Source of the DNA: Pelolinea sp.
GTDB taxonomy: Bacteria; Chloroflexota; Anaerolineae; Anaerolineales; Anaerolineaceae
Reading direction: 5' to 3'
NCBI GenBank assembly: GCA_012797975.1
Contig: JAAZOD010000026.1
Coordinates: 62,001 to 126,000, forward strand
DNA length: 64,000 nucleotides
Below the pieces are notes generated by a model that saw nothing but the letters and a program-made list of their open reading frames with translations, was not told the origin of the DNA and did not search any database. Made by a program: the position numbers and the translations under genes. This document shows, one piece after another, positions 43,514 to 52,126 of this stretch (position 1 is the first letter of the stretch; every line of letters begins with the position of its first letter).

Positions 43514-45718
43514 ATGCAAAAGCCGGTCTATCTGGACTATAACGCCACCACACCCATTGCTCCGCAGGTTGCGGAAGCGATGCGGCCGTATATTTATGAG
43601 AATTTTGGAAACCCATCCAGCAGCCATGCCTATGGCAGTGCAGCCAAAAAAGGGGTGGAGAGGGCGCGCAGGCAGGTGGCGGAGATGTTGGGCTGCCAGC
43701 CGGATGAGATTGTTTTTACCAGCGGCGGCTCCGAATCCAATAATCTGGCCATCAAGGGTGTGGCTTTTGCCTATCGTGAAAAAGGCAATCACATCATCAC
43801 CTCTGCGGTGGAACACCCAGCGGTGCTGGATGTGGTGAAATATCTCGAAAAGCAGGGCTTTCGCATTACCATTCTGCCCGTGGATGAGTACGGGATGGTG
43901 GATGTGGGGGATGTGGAACGGGCTATCACACCGGATACCATCTTGGTCAGCATTATGCATGCCAATAATGAGGTGGGTACCATTGAACCGATCCGGGAGA
44001 TCGCGAAAATTGCCCACCAGCATCAGGTGCTGGTGCATACGGATGCGGCTCAATCGGTTGGAAAGATCCCGGTCCGGGTGGATGAACTGGGTGTGGACCT
44101 GCTTTCCATAGCCGGGCATAAACTGTATGCTCCCAAAGGGATCGGAGTGCTGTTCATCCGCCGGGGGGTGCGTGTGGAAAAGATCATGCACGGTGCCGAA
44201 CATGAGATGAACAAGCGCGCCGGAACGGAAAATGTGATCGAGATCGCAGCGCTGGGACAGGCATGCGAATTGGTCGACAAACAGCTGGCTCAATATCAGA
44301 CCCACATGCTTGAAATGCGTACACATCTGGAAAAAGGATTGAAAACGGCTTTTCCCAACTTGAAAATCAACGGGCATCCTGAAAAACGTCTTCCCAACAC
44401 CACCAATGTGAGTTTTTACGGCTTGGAGGCCAACACTATTTTATCGGAGTTGGATCAGGTGGCTGCATCGGCAGGAGCTGCCTGCCATTCCGATCAGGTG
44501 GATGTTTCTCCGGTCATTGCGGCTATGGGTGTTCCATTGGAATATGCCATGGGAACCATCCGGTTTTCAGTTGGGCGCAATACCACACAGGAAGAGGTCG
44601 ATTTCGCTCTGGAAGAGATCCAGCGGGTGATTGGAAATCTGCAAGCTCAAGAAAAACCCACGCTCAAAGAAGGATCAACACAGGGTATTCGTTTAACCCA
44701 CTACACCCACGGGCTGGGCTGTGCCTGTAAATTGCGACCGCAATTGTTGGAAGAAGTGTTGGCGGAGATCAGCCCTCCTCAAGATAAACGTATCCTGGTG
44801 GGAACAGAAACCGGGGACGACGCTGCGGTCTATTTGATCAATCCAGAGACTGCTATTGTTCAAACGGTCGATTTTTTCACTCCCATTGTGGATGATCCTT
44901 ACCTGTTTGGCGCCATTTCCGCTGCCAATTCACTCAGTGATATCTATGCCATGGGTGCCACGCCCCTGTTCGCGCTTAATATTGTTGGCTTTCCCAGTAA
45001 CCGGTTGCCGATGACCGTGCTGCGTGAGATCTTGCGCGGTGCGCAGGAGAAAGCCAAGGAAGCGGGAATTTCGATCATTGGCGGACATAGCGTGGATGAC
45101 ACTGAGCCGAAGTACGGTATGGCGGTGACAGGGGTGGTGCATCCCGATAAGTTGGTTACCAATGCCAGCGCCCGGGCTGGGGACCAACTGATCCTGACCA
45201 AGCCAATCGGCACCGGAATTTTGACTACTGCCTTGAAACAGGGATTGCTGGAAAAAGACCAGGTTGACCCGCTGATTGCCAGTATGTCCATGCTCAATCA
45301 GAAGGCGGGAGTGGCGTTGCAACAATTCCATGCACATGCCTGCACCGATGTGACCGGTTTTGGACTGTTGGGGCATTTGCTGGGAATGATGAAAGCAGCC
45401 AACCTCTGTGCCGTTTTGGATGCAGATGCCATCCCGACCCTGCCGGGGGTGTACGACCTGGCAGCCGCAAGCGTCATTCCAGGGGGTAGCCGCAACAACT
45501 ATGCCTATACTAAACCGTATGTCGAATACGCGGAAGAAATGACAGAGGTCCAGCAACTTATCCTCAATGATGCACAAACGTCAGGTGGGCTGCTGATGGC
45601 GGTGGAAAAATCTTCTGTTTCTTCAATGATTAATTTCCTGACGAATGAGGGTATTTTTGCTTCAAAAATCGGGGAAGTAATGGAGAAAAAAGAGAATTTC
45701 TACATCATTGCTAAATAA
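43514..45718 (+). CDS. Cysteine desulfurase-selenophosphate synthase fusion (NifS-SelD)
   Basis: A 734-residue bifunctional protein. Residues 1-385 are a PLP cysteine desulfurase: YLDYNATTP start, TSGGSESNNLA, SAVEHPAVL, the PLP-lysine segment SIAGHKLYAPKG, and active Cys in SAGAACHS near 324. From about 392 the protein is SelD: GLGCACKL with the catalytic Cys-Lys, GDDAAVYLI, DFFTPIVDDPYLFGAISAAN and ALNIVGFPSN. The first half could supply selenium (selenide from selenocysteine or cysteine persulfide), the second makes selenophosphate for selenocysteine or selenouridine tRNA. The catalytic position is Cys, not selenocysteine. Eight bases after permease 2, last in its operon. No selA, selB or selU is in the window. 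Confidence 0.93.
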   Translation: MQKPVYLDYNATTPIAPQVAEAMRPYIYENFGNPSSSHAYGSAAKKGVERARRQVAEMLGCQPDEIVFTSGGSESNNLAIKGVAFAYREKGNHIITSAVEHPAVLDVVKYLEKQGFRITILPVDEYGMVDVGDVERAITPDTILVSIMHANNEVGTIEPIREIAKIAHQHQVLVHTDAAQSVGKIPVRVDELGVDLLSIAGHKLYAPKGIGVLFIRRGVRVEKIMHGAEHEMNKRAGTENVIEIAALGQACELVDKQLAQYQTHMLEMRTHLEKGLKTAFPNLKINGHPEKRLPNTTNVSFYGLEANTILSELDQVAASAGAACHSDQVDVSPVIAAMGVPLEYAMGTIRFSVGRNTTQEEVDFALEEIQRVIGNLQAQEKPTLKEGSTQGIRLTHYTHGLGCACKLRPQLLEEVLAEISPPQDKRILVGTETGDDAAVYLINPETAIVQTVDFFTPIVDDPYLFGAISAANSLSDIYAMGATPLFALNIVGFPSNRLPMTVLREILRGAQEKAKEAGISIIGGHSVDDTEPKYGMAVTGVVHPDKLVTNASARAGDQLILTKPIGTGILTTALKQGLLEKDQVDPLIASMSMLNQKAGVALQQFHAHACTDVTGFGLLGHLLGMMKAANLCAVLDADAIPTLPGVYDLAAASVIPGGSRNNYAYTKPYVEYAEEMTEVQQLILNDAQTSGGLLMAVEKSSVSSMINFLTNEGIFASKIGEVMEKKENFYIIAK

Positions 45719-45743
45719 AAGTAATCCAAATGAAAAAGGTGAT

Positions 45744-45775
45744 AATTCATGAAAAAGAAATTTTTTCAATGAATT
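45744..45775 (+). terminator. Hairpin between convergent genes
   Basis: AATTCAT (45744-45750) pairs with ATGAATT (45769-45775), and GAAAAA with TTTTTC inside, making a long A/T stem with one bulge. It lies 25 bases after the NifS-SelD stop. It lacks a long 3' T-run, so it is a weak terminator. Confidence 0.45.
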
Positions 45776-45817
45776 CTTCCGCCTGAATTGATTTCCGCCA
45801 ATTCATGAAAAGGTGAT

Positions 45818-46441
45818 TTACTTCCGTGGCGCTAACATTCTTTCTGGAAAGAGTTTCTGAAGTAGTTCAAGCAGTGATGCTCCGCCCAAAGCAAGAAATG
45901 CAGCGCTGACAATATTCATCGTTGTGGTTGTCCAGAGAAATGTAAAAAAATGAACATGGTGATAACCACAAATAATGCTCATTCCTCTTATTCCGCCTGG
46001 AAGCAGTCTGCTTATTAAAAGAAAGAAAGGTGAATTCATTGGAAGATGTTGAAGAAAAGGAGGAAGTTTACCTTGCTTTTCTTCAATGCTCTTTATCTCC
46101 GTTAACGTAGTTCCTATGTGATACTGTACCAGTGCTGCCAGGGTATTTCCCAAGGTGGCAATGGCAATGGCCGATGCCGGACCATTTAACATCGCTAAGA
46201 ATATCGTTATCGGGGATGAAGGAATAAAGGTGAAACTCGTTAGAAAATATACAGCCAGTCCGATGATTCTGCTCAGCAGCGGATCCTTCTGTAAAAGTGT
46301 TTTCATTTTTTCCATGTCGAAAGAATGGGTAAAAATGATTATGACGACCAAGGAAATGATTACCCATACGATTTTGGTCCATGGCTGCCTTTGCGATGAG
46401 TTCTTCTGATCATCACTGGTGATTTCTGTGTTATTCTTCAT
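45818..46441 (-). CDS. TVP38/TMEM64-family membrane protein
   Basis: A 207-residue DedA-superfamily protein with about five hydrophobic segments. It carries the SNARE-associated (VTT) domain pattern FIPSSPITIFLAMLNGP and ALVQYHIGTTLTEI near residue 110, then LLPGGIRGMSIICGY. Members of the wider family act in lipid scrambling or flipping, but this protein's substrate is unknown. Its ATG overlaps the ppk2 stop by 11 bases, so it is the last gene of a minus-strand unit. Confidence 0.8.
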   Translation of the reverse strand: MKNNTEITSDDQKNSSQRQPWTKIVWVIISLVVIIIFTHSFDMEKMKTLLQKDPLLSRIIGLAVYFLTSFTFIPSSPITIFLAMLNGPASAIAIATLGNTLAALVQYHIGTTLTEIKSIEEKQGKLPPFLQHLPMNSPFFLLISRLLPGGIRGMSIICGYHHVHFFTFLWTTTTMNIVSAAFLALGGASLLELLQKLFPERMLAPRK

Positions 46442-47249
46442 GGTTTAGAAAATCGATATACTGGTTGGAATTTTGAAGTGGGCTGGGATATTTTAACTGA
46501 AGTGAACCTAAAGTTTCGACAATTATGGATGCTACACAAAGGTTGCGATACCAGTTGTGGTTGGCCGGAATGGCATACCAGGGTGCCCAGGCAGTACTGG
46601 TCTTGTTGAGAACGTCTTGATAGGCATCCATGTACGCATCCCAAAGTTTGCGTTCTTCCAGATCAGCGGGGTTGAATTTCCACTGTTTTTTCGGATCGGC
46701 CAGCCGTTCCAGGAAGCGCTGTTTTTGTTCATCTTTGCTGATGTGCAAATAGAACTTCAGGATGGTAGTGCCTTCTTCCGCCAGCATTTTTTCGAAGGCG
46801 TTGATCTGGTCAAAGCGTTTTTTCCAAACCTCTTTGGTCACCAATTCATGCACCCGCACCACCAGCACATCCTCGTACTGTGAGCGGTTGAAGATCACCA
46901 TTTCGCCTTTGGCAGGAATGGCGGCATGCACCCGCCACAAATAATCATGGGCTAATTCCATTTCGGAAGGCACTTTGAAGTTGGCGATTCGGACCCCCTG
47001 CGGGTTCACTTTTTCCAATAATGAGCGGATGGTGCCGTCTTTTCCACCGGTATCCATTGCTTGCAAAACGATGAGGACTTTCCGTTTTTGTTCGGCATAA
47101 AGGATCTCCTGCAGATCGGCGAGTTCTTTTTGCAGTTTTTTGAATTGCTTTTGCGCTGCTTTCTTTTTCCCCTCCCAGTCGCCCACCGCATCCGCATCCA
47201 GTTTCTTGAGTTTCACTGGCTTTTCAGGATCGATTTGATATTGCCGCAT
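46431..47249 (-). CDS. ppk2: Polyphosphate kinase 2 family protein
   Basis: A 272-residue polyphosphate:nucleotide phosphotransferase. It uses polyphosphate to phosphorylate AMP or ADP (or GDP). Signs are the Walker A-like VLQAMDTGGKDGTIR near residue 62, FNRSQYEDVLVVRVH near 120 and the lid region ERKLWDAYMDAYQDVL. The size and TSTAWAPWYAIPANHNWYR suggest class III, the type able to use both AMP and ADP. AAGGAGG precedes the start. It sits between DUF1028 and TVP38 genes with tight spacing. Confidence 0.9.
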   Translation of the reverse strand: MRQYQIDPEKPVKLKKLDADAVGDWEGKKKAAQKQFKKLQKELADLQEILYAEQKRKVLIVLQAMDTGGKDGTIRSLLEKVNPQGVRIANFKVPSEMELAHDYLWRVHAAIPAKGEMVIFNRSQYEDVLVVRVHELVTKEVWKKRFDQINAFEKMLAEEGTTILKFYLHISKDEQKQRFLERLADPKKQWKFNPADLEERKLWDAYMDAYQDVLNKTSTAWAPWYAIPANHNWYRNLCVASIIVETLGSLQLKYPSPLQNSNQYIDFLNHEE

Positions 47250-47258
47250 AAATCCTCC

Positions 47259-48179
47259 TTATTCTTCCAATTCTCTCAAAATTATATTCATCATCTCCGC
47301 ATCTTCCGGAAAGAACCCTGCTGCCGGAAGACGTTTCAGTGCTTCTGCCCAGTCCCTGTTCTTGCTGAAGACTGTGTGGAATATGGGCAACGCTTCGGTT
47401 AGATGCCCGTTGGCTGCCATGGTCACCGCCTGCCAGAAGGGAAGCTCATCAATCGAGGGCGCCAATCTTGCACCCAAACTGTATTGTTTCATCGCCTCTG
47501 CCATTTCGTTCTTGACCAAGAATTCATCCCCTTTGTTCATGCATTCATATGCGCGCTGAATGTGCAGCAGACGTTCCAGTTCCACCAGTGGTTCAGGATG
47601 ATCATCGATGCGCAGATCGATCAGGATGTGGTCATACGGTTCAGCACTGCGTGTTCCATCCGCCACCAGCATGGCTGCGCTCTGCTTGCCGCGAATATCG
47701 CCGCCTTCGGCTTGAGCGGCCTGCAGGGTATTTAGCATACGTTCTGCCAGATCGCCTTTGCTGGCTTGGAATGCTTCTGCCATGGCAGGCCATACACTGT
47801 CATTTTTCATCATATTTGCCTGCACCGAGAAACCCTTTCCGGCGATGTGCCCGGCTTTGGCAATGCAGTGTGCGCCAGTATGCACGGCCACGTTGCCGTG
47901 TGCATCCACCATTGCAACCTGGCGTGATTCTCTGCCTTCATCTTCGGCCAGCAATGTGGCAAGAGCTTCCTGAGCGCTTTTTCCTGTTCGCAGCAAATCC
48001 AGTCCTTTCGGACCATAACTGGCTTTTACAGAGGATTGAGTGGCAACTGCCCCCACGCCTGCTTCCACCCAGGGACATAACGATCCAACACTGAACCAGT
48101 GTGATTGGACCGCAACCCCGAATTGGCCGCTCGTTTCGTCTCGCGCAACAATGGAATAAGTATGTACGATAGGTTCCAT
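47259..48179 (-). CDS. DUF1028 Ntn-hydrolase-like protein
   Basis: A 306-residue protein with the DUF1028 core in residues 1-225: HTYSIVARDETSGQFGVAVQ, GVGAVATQSSVKASYGPKGL, RQVAMVDAHGNVAVHTG and GKGFSVQANMM. The fold is Ntn-hydrolase-like, so peptidase or amidase activity is possible but unproven. Residues 226-306 look like TPR-type helices (CMNKGDEFLVKNEMAEAMKQ). ATG 48179 is chosen because GGGGAGG lies six bases upstream; an in-frame ATG at 48185 has no spacing. Ten bases before ppk2 and 20 after the methyltransferase, in one operon. Confidence 0.8.
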   Translation of the reverse strand: MEPIVHTYSIVARDETSGQFGVAVQSHWFSVGSLCPWVEAGVGAVATQSSVKASYGPKGLDLLRTGKSAQEALATLLAEDEGRESRQVAMVDAHGNVAVHTGAHCIAKAGHIAGKGFSVQANMMKNDSVWPAMAEAFQASKGDLAERMLNTLQAAQAEGGDIRGKQSAAMLVADGTRSAEPYDHILIDLRIDDHPEPLVELERLLHIQRAYECMNKGDEFLVKNEMAEAMKQYSLGARLAPSIDELPFWQAVTMAANGHLTEALPIFHTVFSKNRDWAEALKRLPAAGFFPEDAEMMNIILRELEE

Positions 48180-48199
48180 AAACATCCTCCCCGATAGAT

Positions 48200-49108
48200 T
48201 TATTTCTTCCAAAGAGCGTAGATCGCTCGTGATAGCAATCTTTTGCTGTAAGTTTCTTGCTGTACCATTTCACCGGCGGTGATGGTCCCGCCGCGCTCTT
48301 GCATTTGTTCCTGCACGGCACGCAACAAGGTCAATGCGGATGCTTTCACTGCGTAAGCGGTTAATAATAAGAAAGATGCCTGGCTGCTGAGGATCTGTTC
48401 ACAGGCCTGCAGCAGGTTGGGGAAGTATTTGTAGAATTCCCATACTTCGCCATTCGGTCCGCGGCCAAACTTGGGCGGATCCAGCACGATGGCATCGTAG
48501 TAGCTTTGCCGGCGGGCTTCCCGTTTTACAAACTTCAAGGCATCATCAACGATCCAGCGAATGGATTTTTCCTGCAACCCTGAAAGTGCCTGATTTTCTT
48601 TTGCCCAACTGACCGCTTTTTTTGACGCATCCACATGGGTAACCTGCGCTCCGGCGCTTGCTGCGAAAAGGGTTGCCATGCCGGTATAACCGAACAGGTT
48701 TAAAATTTTCATAGGGCTCTGCCTATTCGAAATGAGATCTTGCAGCCACAACCACTGCGGGTATTGTTCGGGGAAAAGCCCGATGTGGCGCGATCCGGTG
48801 AGTTCCAGCTTGCAGCGTAGTTTTCCCACCTGTATATCCCATGGATTCTGGAATACTTTATGGATTTTCCAGGTTCCATTCTCTTCTTGAGAAGGGGAAA
48901 AATAGCTGGCATTCGCTTTTTTCCATTCCTGTGCACCCAGACTTTTTGCCCAAAATGCTTCCGGTTCGGGGCGTGCCAGCAGGATCTTGCCATAGCGTTC
49001 CAGCTTCATACCGGCGCCGCTATCCACCAGTTCGTATTCGTCCCAGCCGGCTGTGATGGTAAGAGGAATGTCTTTGATGAAAGATTCCATAGAATTGTTT
49101 TGCTTCAT
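48200..49108 (-). CDS. Class I SAM-dependent RNA methyltransferase (RlmI/PF10672-like)
   Basis: A 302-residue methyltransferase of the type that modifies rRNA cytosine C5. It shows SAM loop LNLFGYTGMATLFAASAG near residue 140, DASKKAVSWAKENQ and the catalytic loop IVLDPPKFGRGPNGEVWEF near 210. The N-terminal part has no clear PUA domain, so it is closer to the short SAM methyltransferases than to full-length RlmI. The target is not known. First gene of the minus-strand group leading to DUF1028, ppk2 and TVP38. Confidence 0.87.
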   Translation of the reverse strand: MKQNNSMESFIKDIPLTITAGWDEYELVDSGAGMKLERYGKILLARPEPEAFWAKSLGAQEWKKANASYFSPSQEENGTWKIHKVFQNPWDIQVGKLRCKLELTGSRHIGLFPEQYPQWLWLQDLISNRQSPMKILNLFGYTGMATLFAASAGAQVTHVDASKKAVSWAKENQALSGLQEKSIRWIVDDALKFVKREARRQSYYDAIVLDPPKFGRGPNGEVWEFYKYFPNLLQACEQILSSQASFLLLTAYAVKASALTLLRAVQEQMQERGGTITAGEMVQQETYSKRLLSRAIYALWKK

Positions 49109-49231
49109 GGGTTTGTGCTTTTCTGTTTAGTATACCAATGAACCATTTCAAAAGAATGGGACTGATGTATAGGAAATCACGAGAATCTGACCGAAAAGTG
49201 TTGCAGGAGAAAAGGCATTATGAGAAAATGT

Positions 49232-49245
49232 ATCCATTGATGGAT
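49232..49245. repeat. 14-bp palindrome upstream of the HTH-kinase pair
   Basis: ATCCAT-TG-ATGGAT, perfect six-base arms, ends 38 bases before the HTH gene start. It could be an operator for that HTH protein. No matching copy occurs at the other palindrome (51359). Confidence 0.4.
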
Positions 49246-49283
49246 GTTTATCAGTTTTCTTTATCAATGAACAGGAAAATGCA

Positions 49284-49730
49284 ATGACCGGATTACTTAC
49301 CAAAGATAGCCATACCAGTTCGATATTTCGTAAATTGTTCAAGTCGCCTGATATTGAGACCTTCTTGAAAGGTACTGTGGATGACCTTTGGATACCTCCT
49401 TTTCATGAATACATTACTGGCTTATGCAAACCGAAGAATCTGATACCGGAGCATGTGATCAAGCGTGCAGGTATTGAACGTGCTTTTGGACACCAAATTT
49501 TCAACGGGACACGCAAACCATCAAGGGACAAGGTAATTCAACTGGCATTTGGCTTTGAATTGAATATCAAAGATACGCAAATGCTTTTGCAGGTTGCGCA
49601 AAAAAGTTTGCTTTACCCAAGGATAAAACGCGATGCGGTGATTCTGCATTGTATTCAGAAGGAAAAGAGTATTTATGAAACGCAAAGCAAACTTCAGGAA
49701 TTAGGGTTACCTTTATTGGGTGATAAGTAA
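49284..49730 (+). CDS. HTH (XRE-like) protein paired with a kinase
   Basis: A 148-residue protein. The centre (about residues 55-110) reads as a lambda-repressor-type HTH: VIKRAGIERAFGHQIFNG as helix-turn-helix, then TRKPSRDKVIQLAFGFEL. The C-terminal 40 residues form a conserved tail (LLYPRIKRDAVILHCI and LQELGLPLLGDK). A start of this pattern (IFRKLFKSPDIETFL) followed directly by a Ser/Thr kinase gene is a pair I recall from Firmicutes genomes, so transfer from there is possible. The gene ends three bases before the kinase start. It may be a DNA-binding partner or a substrate of the kinase. Confidence 0.75.
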   Translation: MTGLLTKDSHTSSIFRKLFKSPDIETFLKGTVDDLWIPPFHEYITGLCKPKNLIPEHVIKRAGIERAFGHQIFNGTRKPSRDKVIQLAFGFELNIKDTQMLLQVAQKSLLYPRIKRDAVILHCIQKEKSIYETQSKLQELGLPLLGDK

Positions 49731-49733
49731 ATT

Positions 49734-51347
49734 ATGCTGGATGATCCCAACGAAAATTTCTTAGAGAGTTACGACGAAAACCGGTTTCCTCAAGATTTCC
49801 TGAAGCAGTATGAGCCGATGGAATGCTTTTCGCATAATGAGATGGGGGAGACACTTTTAGTAAAGGAACGCCAGACCGGTGAGTATTATGCAGCGAAATG
49901 CTATACAGAAAAGTCTCTGTTATCGCACACAACCGAAAGTGAATTGCTGAGGAAATTACATCACCAGGGTTTACCTGCCTATATCAGTGAGCATCACAAT
50001 GAGAATATGCTGTGCGTTGTGCGCACATTCATTCAAGGACGATCACTGGATGAACTTGCCCGCGAAAGACGGTTCAACCAGCAGCAGGCCATGGATATTA
50101 GTGTACAGCTTTGTACTATTCTGACTTACCTGCATGAGCAAACCCCTGCCATCATCCATCGCGATATCAAACCACAAAACATCATCATGGATGAACAGGG
50201 GAAAATCACGCTGATCGATTTTGGGATCTCAAGAACATACAGTGAAAGCGAAAGGCAGGATACCTTCTGTTTCGGGACCAGGTATTATGCGGCACCGGAG
50301 CAGTATGGATTCTCTCAAACGGATTGCCGTTCGGATATATTTTCTGTTGGAATCTTGCTTTGCTGGTTATTAACAGGCCATGTGGATATTAAGCAGGGTT
50401 TGGGTGAAATCTCCGATCGCAGATTAGCCAGGATCATTCAAAAGTGTACTGCTTTTGACCCAAAGGATCGCTTCAAGAATGCGTCCCAACTCAAAGATGC
50501 TTTAACGGGTCGAAGGATTCGCCAAAGATTCTTGACATCATTGGGTGTGACCATTTGCCTTCTGGTTGCGGCAGCTCATTTTCTCAATCCCTTTTCACCG
50601 CGGAATCTGGTATCAAAAGGTGTGGTATTTCAAGAACCTCTGATTGAAGAAGCAGTAAGAACGGAACTGGGAAAAGAAGAAGGTGAAACAATCTCAGAAC
50701 AGGAACTTTTATCGATCACCGATCTTTATATGTGGGGGGATCAGGTCGCGGTTGATGCGGATGCTTTTAATGAATTGATGAATGACTTTGTGAACAATGG
50801 AGGGGATATTGCGCGAGGGAACATCAGCCGGCTGGATGATCTAGCTCTCTTGAAAAACCTAAAAAGTGTTTCTCTGGCATACCAAAATATCACCGATCTT
50901 TCACCACTTTCCGAGTTAACCTTTCTGGAAGTGGTTGATTTTCGGCATAATCCGATAGAAGATGTTGCTCCATTGAAATACCTCTCGTCATTGAAGTCGT
51001 TAGTTTTGTTTGATACCAATGTTCATGACCTCAGTGCTTTAAATAGTTGTGTGAAATTAACTACGCTGGATGTGGGGGGTACGCCGATCACATCATTAAC
51101 GGCTCTGAACGGGTTGGCCTCCCTGCAGAACTTGATGATCCGCAAAACTCCACTGCGATCGCTTGAGCATGTTGAAAATTTTCCCATGCTCGAGAGGATT
51201 TATCTGTCGGAAACCCCTGTCAACGACCTTACTCCACTTCTATCTCTTCCTAGTTTGCAAATGGTTGAAATCGATCAAGACATGCAGGAAGCGGCCGATG
51301 AGATCAAGAGCCAGGCTCACTTTGCGATTATTTTTCAGGAAAATTAA
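49734..51347 (+). CDS. Transmembrane Ser/Thr kinase with outer leucine-rich repeats
   Basis: A 537-residue Hanks-type kinase. The kinase domain spans about residues 25-258: the Gly loop is poorly formed, Lys in YYAAKCY near 52, HRDIKPQN near 142, DFGIS near 162, and APEQYG with DIFSVGILL. One TM helix follows at about 266-284 (FLTSLGVTICLLVAAAHF). The outer part has at least six leucine-rich repeats of the SDS22-like form (LTDLSPLSELTFLEVVDFR-type units) from about residue 360 to 520. It should sense something outside by LRR and phosphorylate inside, possibly the HTH protein encoded three bases upstream. Confidence 0.92.
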   Translation: MLDDPNENFLESYDENRFPQDFLKQYEPMECFSHNEMGETLLVKERQTGEYYAAKCYTEKSLLSHTTESELLRKLHHQGLPAYISEHHNENMLCVVRTFIQGRSLDELARERRFNQQQAMDISVQLCTILTYLHEQTPAIIHRDIKPQNIIMDEQGKITLIDFGISRTYSESERQDTFCFGTRYYAAPEQYGFSQTDCRSDIFSVGILLCWLLTGHVDIKQGLGEISDRRLARIIQKCTAFDPKDRFKNASQLKDALTGRRIRQRFLTSLGVTICLLVAAAHFLNPFSPRNLVSKGVVFQEPLIEEAVRTELGKEEGETISEQELLSITDLYMWGDQVAVDADAFNELMNDFVNNGGDIARGNISRLDDLALLKNLKSVSLAYQNITDLSPLSELTFLEVVDFRHNPIEDVAPLKYLSSLKSLVLFDTNVHDLSALNSCVKLTTLDVGGTPITSLTALNGLASLQNLMIRKTPLRSLEHVENFPMLERIYLSETPVNDLTPLLSLPSLQMVEIDQDMQEAADEIKSQAHFAIIFQEN

Positions 51348-51358
51348 AAATTCTTTAA

Positions 51359-51375
51359 GTGTGCAGCCTGCACAC
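51359..51375. repeat. 17-bp palindrome ahead of the zinc-ribbon membrane gene
   Basis: GTGTGCAG-C-CTGCACAC is a perfect interrupted palindrome. It lies just upstream of a TATAAT at 51397-51402, near the -35 position of that promoter, where no good -35 is visible. The layout fits an operator or activator site. Confidence 0.55.
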
Positions 51376-51476
51376 CTATGAAAAAGGTATCCTCGCTATA
51401 ATACACACAAATTCGCTGATGGTTTTTTCCTGTTAAGAATCTTCTTGTATCAATACCATACCGGAGCACTTCACTC

Positions 51477-52034
51477 ATGCAAACAAAGAAATCAGTCTGT
51501 ATCAGTAATGGGCAAGAAAATATGTCTTGTCCGCATTGCGGAAAGGTAATGCAAACCGTCGAATACTATACTGCCCGGCCGATCAACCAGGAGGTCAGGC
51601 AACAGAACTACAATACCCAGCAAATCATTACTACCTATACTGATGTCAACCACCATTGGGGAAATCTCTGCCTTTCCTGTGCCTATGAAAACGAAAAGAA
51701 GAAACGCACGTTTGGTTTGATTCTTTTAATGGGCGGGGGAGTGCTGAGCTTTGGTTCGATGATGATCGGATTGATCCTTTCATCCATTGCACAGAGCAAA
51801 GGTGGAAATGTGGGAGCTTCTCTAATGCTGCCGATGGCTCTCATGTGCATTTTTCTGATCCTGGCAGTGTTTGGGATTGCCATTTTCAGTGAAATGAATG
51901 CGCTTCAACCGAAACGGGTTCGTTCCAAAGAACAGCTCTATGCGTTGTTTGAGAAATGCATAAAAAAAGAAGTCCCGCAAAGCGGGATCGTCTATCTCAG
52001 CCCATGGTTGGCGGCACAGTTGAAGAAAAAATGA
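51477..52034 (+). CDS. Zinc-ribbon protein with two TM segments
   Basis: A 185-residue protein. The N-terminal half has CPHC near residue 18 and CLSC near 63, a split zinc-ribbon. Two TM helices follow (about 81-105 and 119-142), then a soluble tail with SKEQLYALFEKCIKKEVPQ. Function unknown. It lies 130 bases after the LRR kinase in the same direction, behind its own likely promoter and a palindrome, so it may or may not belong to the kinase system. Confidence 0.65.
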   Translation: MQTKKSVCISNGQENMSCPHCGKVMQTVEYYTARPINQEVRQQNYNTQQIITTYTDVNHHWGNLCLSCAYENEKKKRTFGLILLMGGGVLSFGSMMIGLILSSIAQSKGGNVGASLMLPMALMCIFLILAVFGIAIFSEMNALQPKRVRSKEQLYALFEKCIKKEVPQSGIVYLSPWLAAQLKKK

Positions 52035-52126
52035 CAGGGTAATACAGCATCAAATCCTTCTTTTCGTGTTGACCACAGCGGAAGAGGACATGATCTGATC
52101 ATATTCATTGTAAAGAAAGGAAAAGC

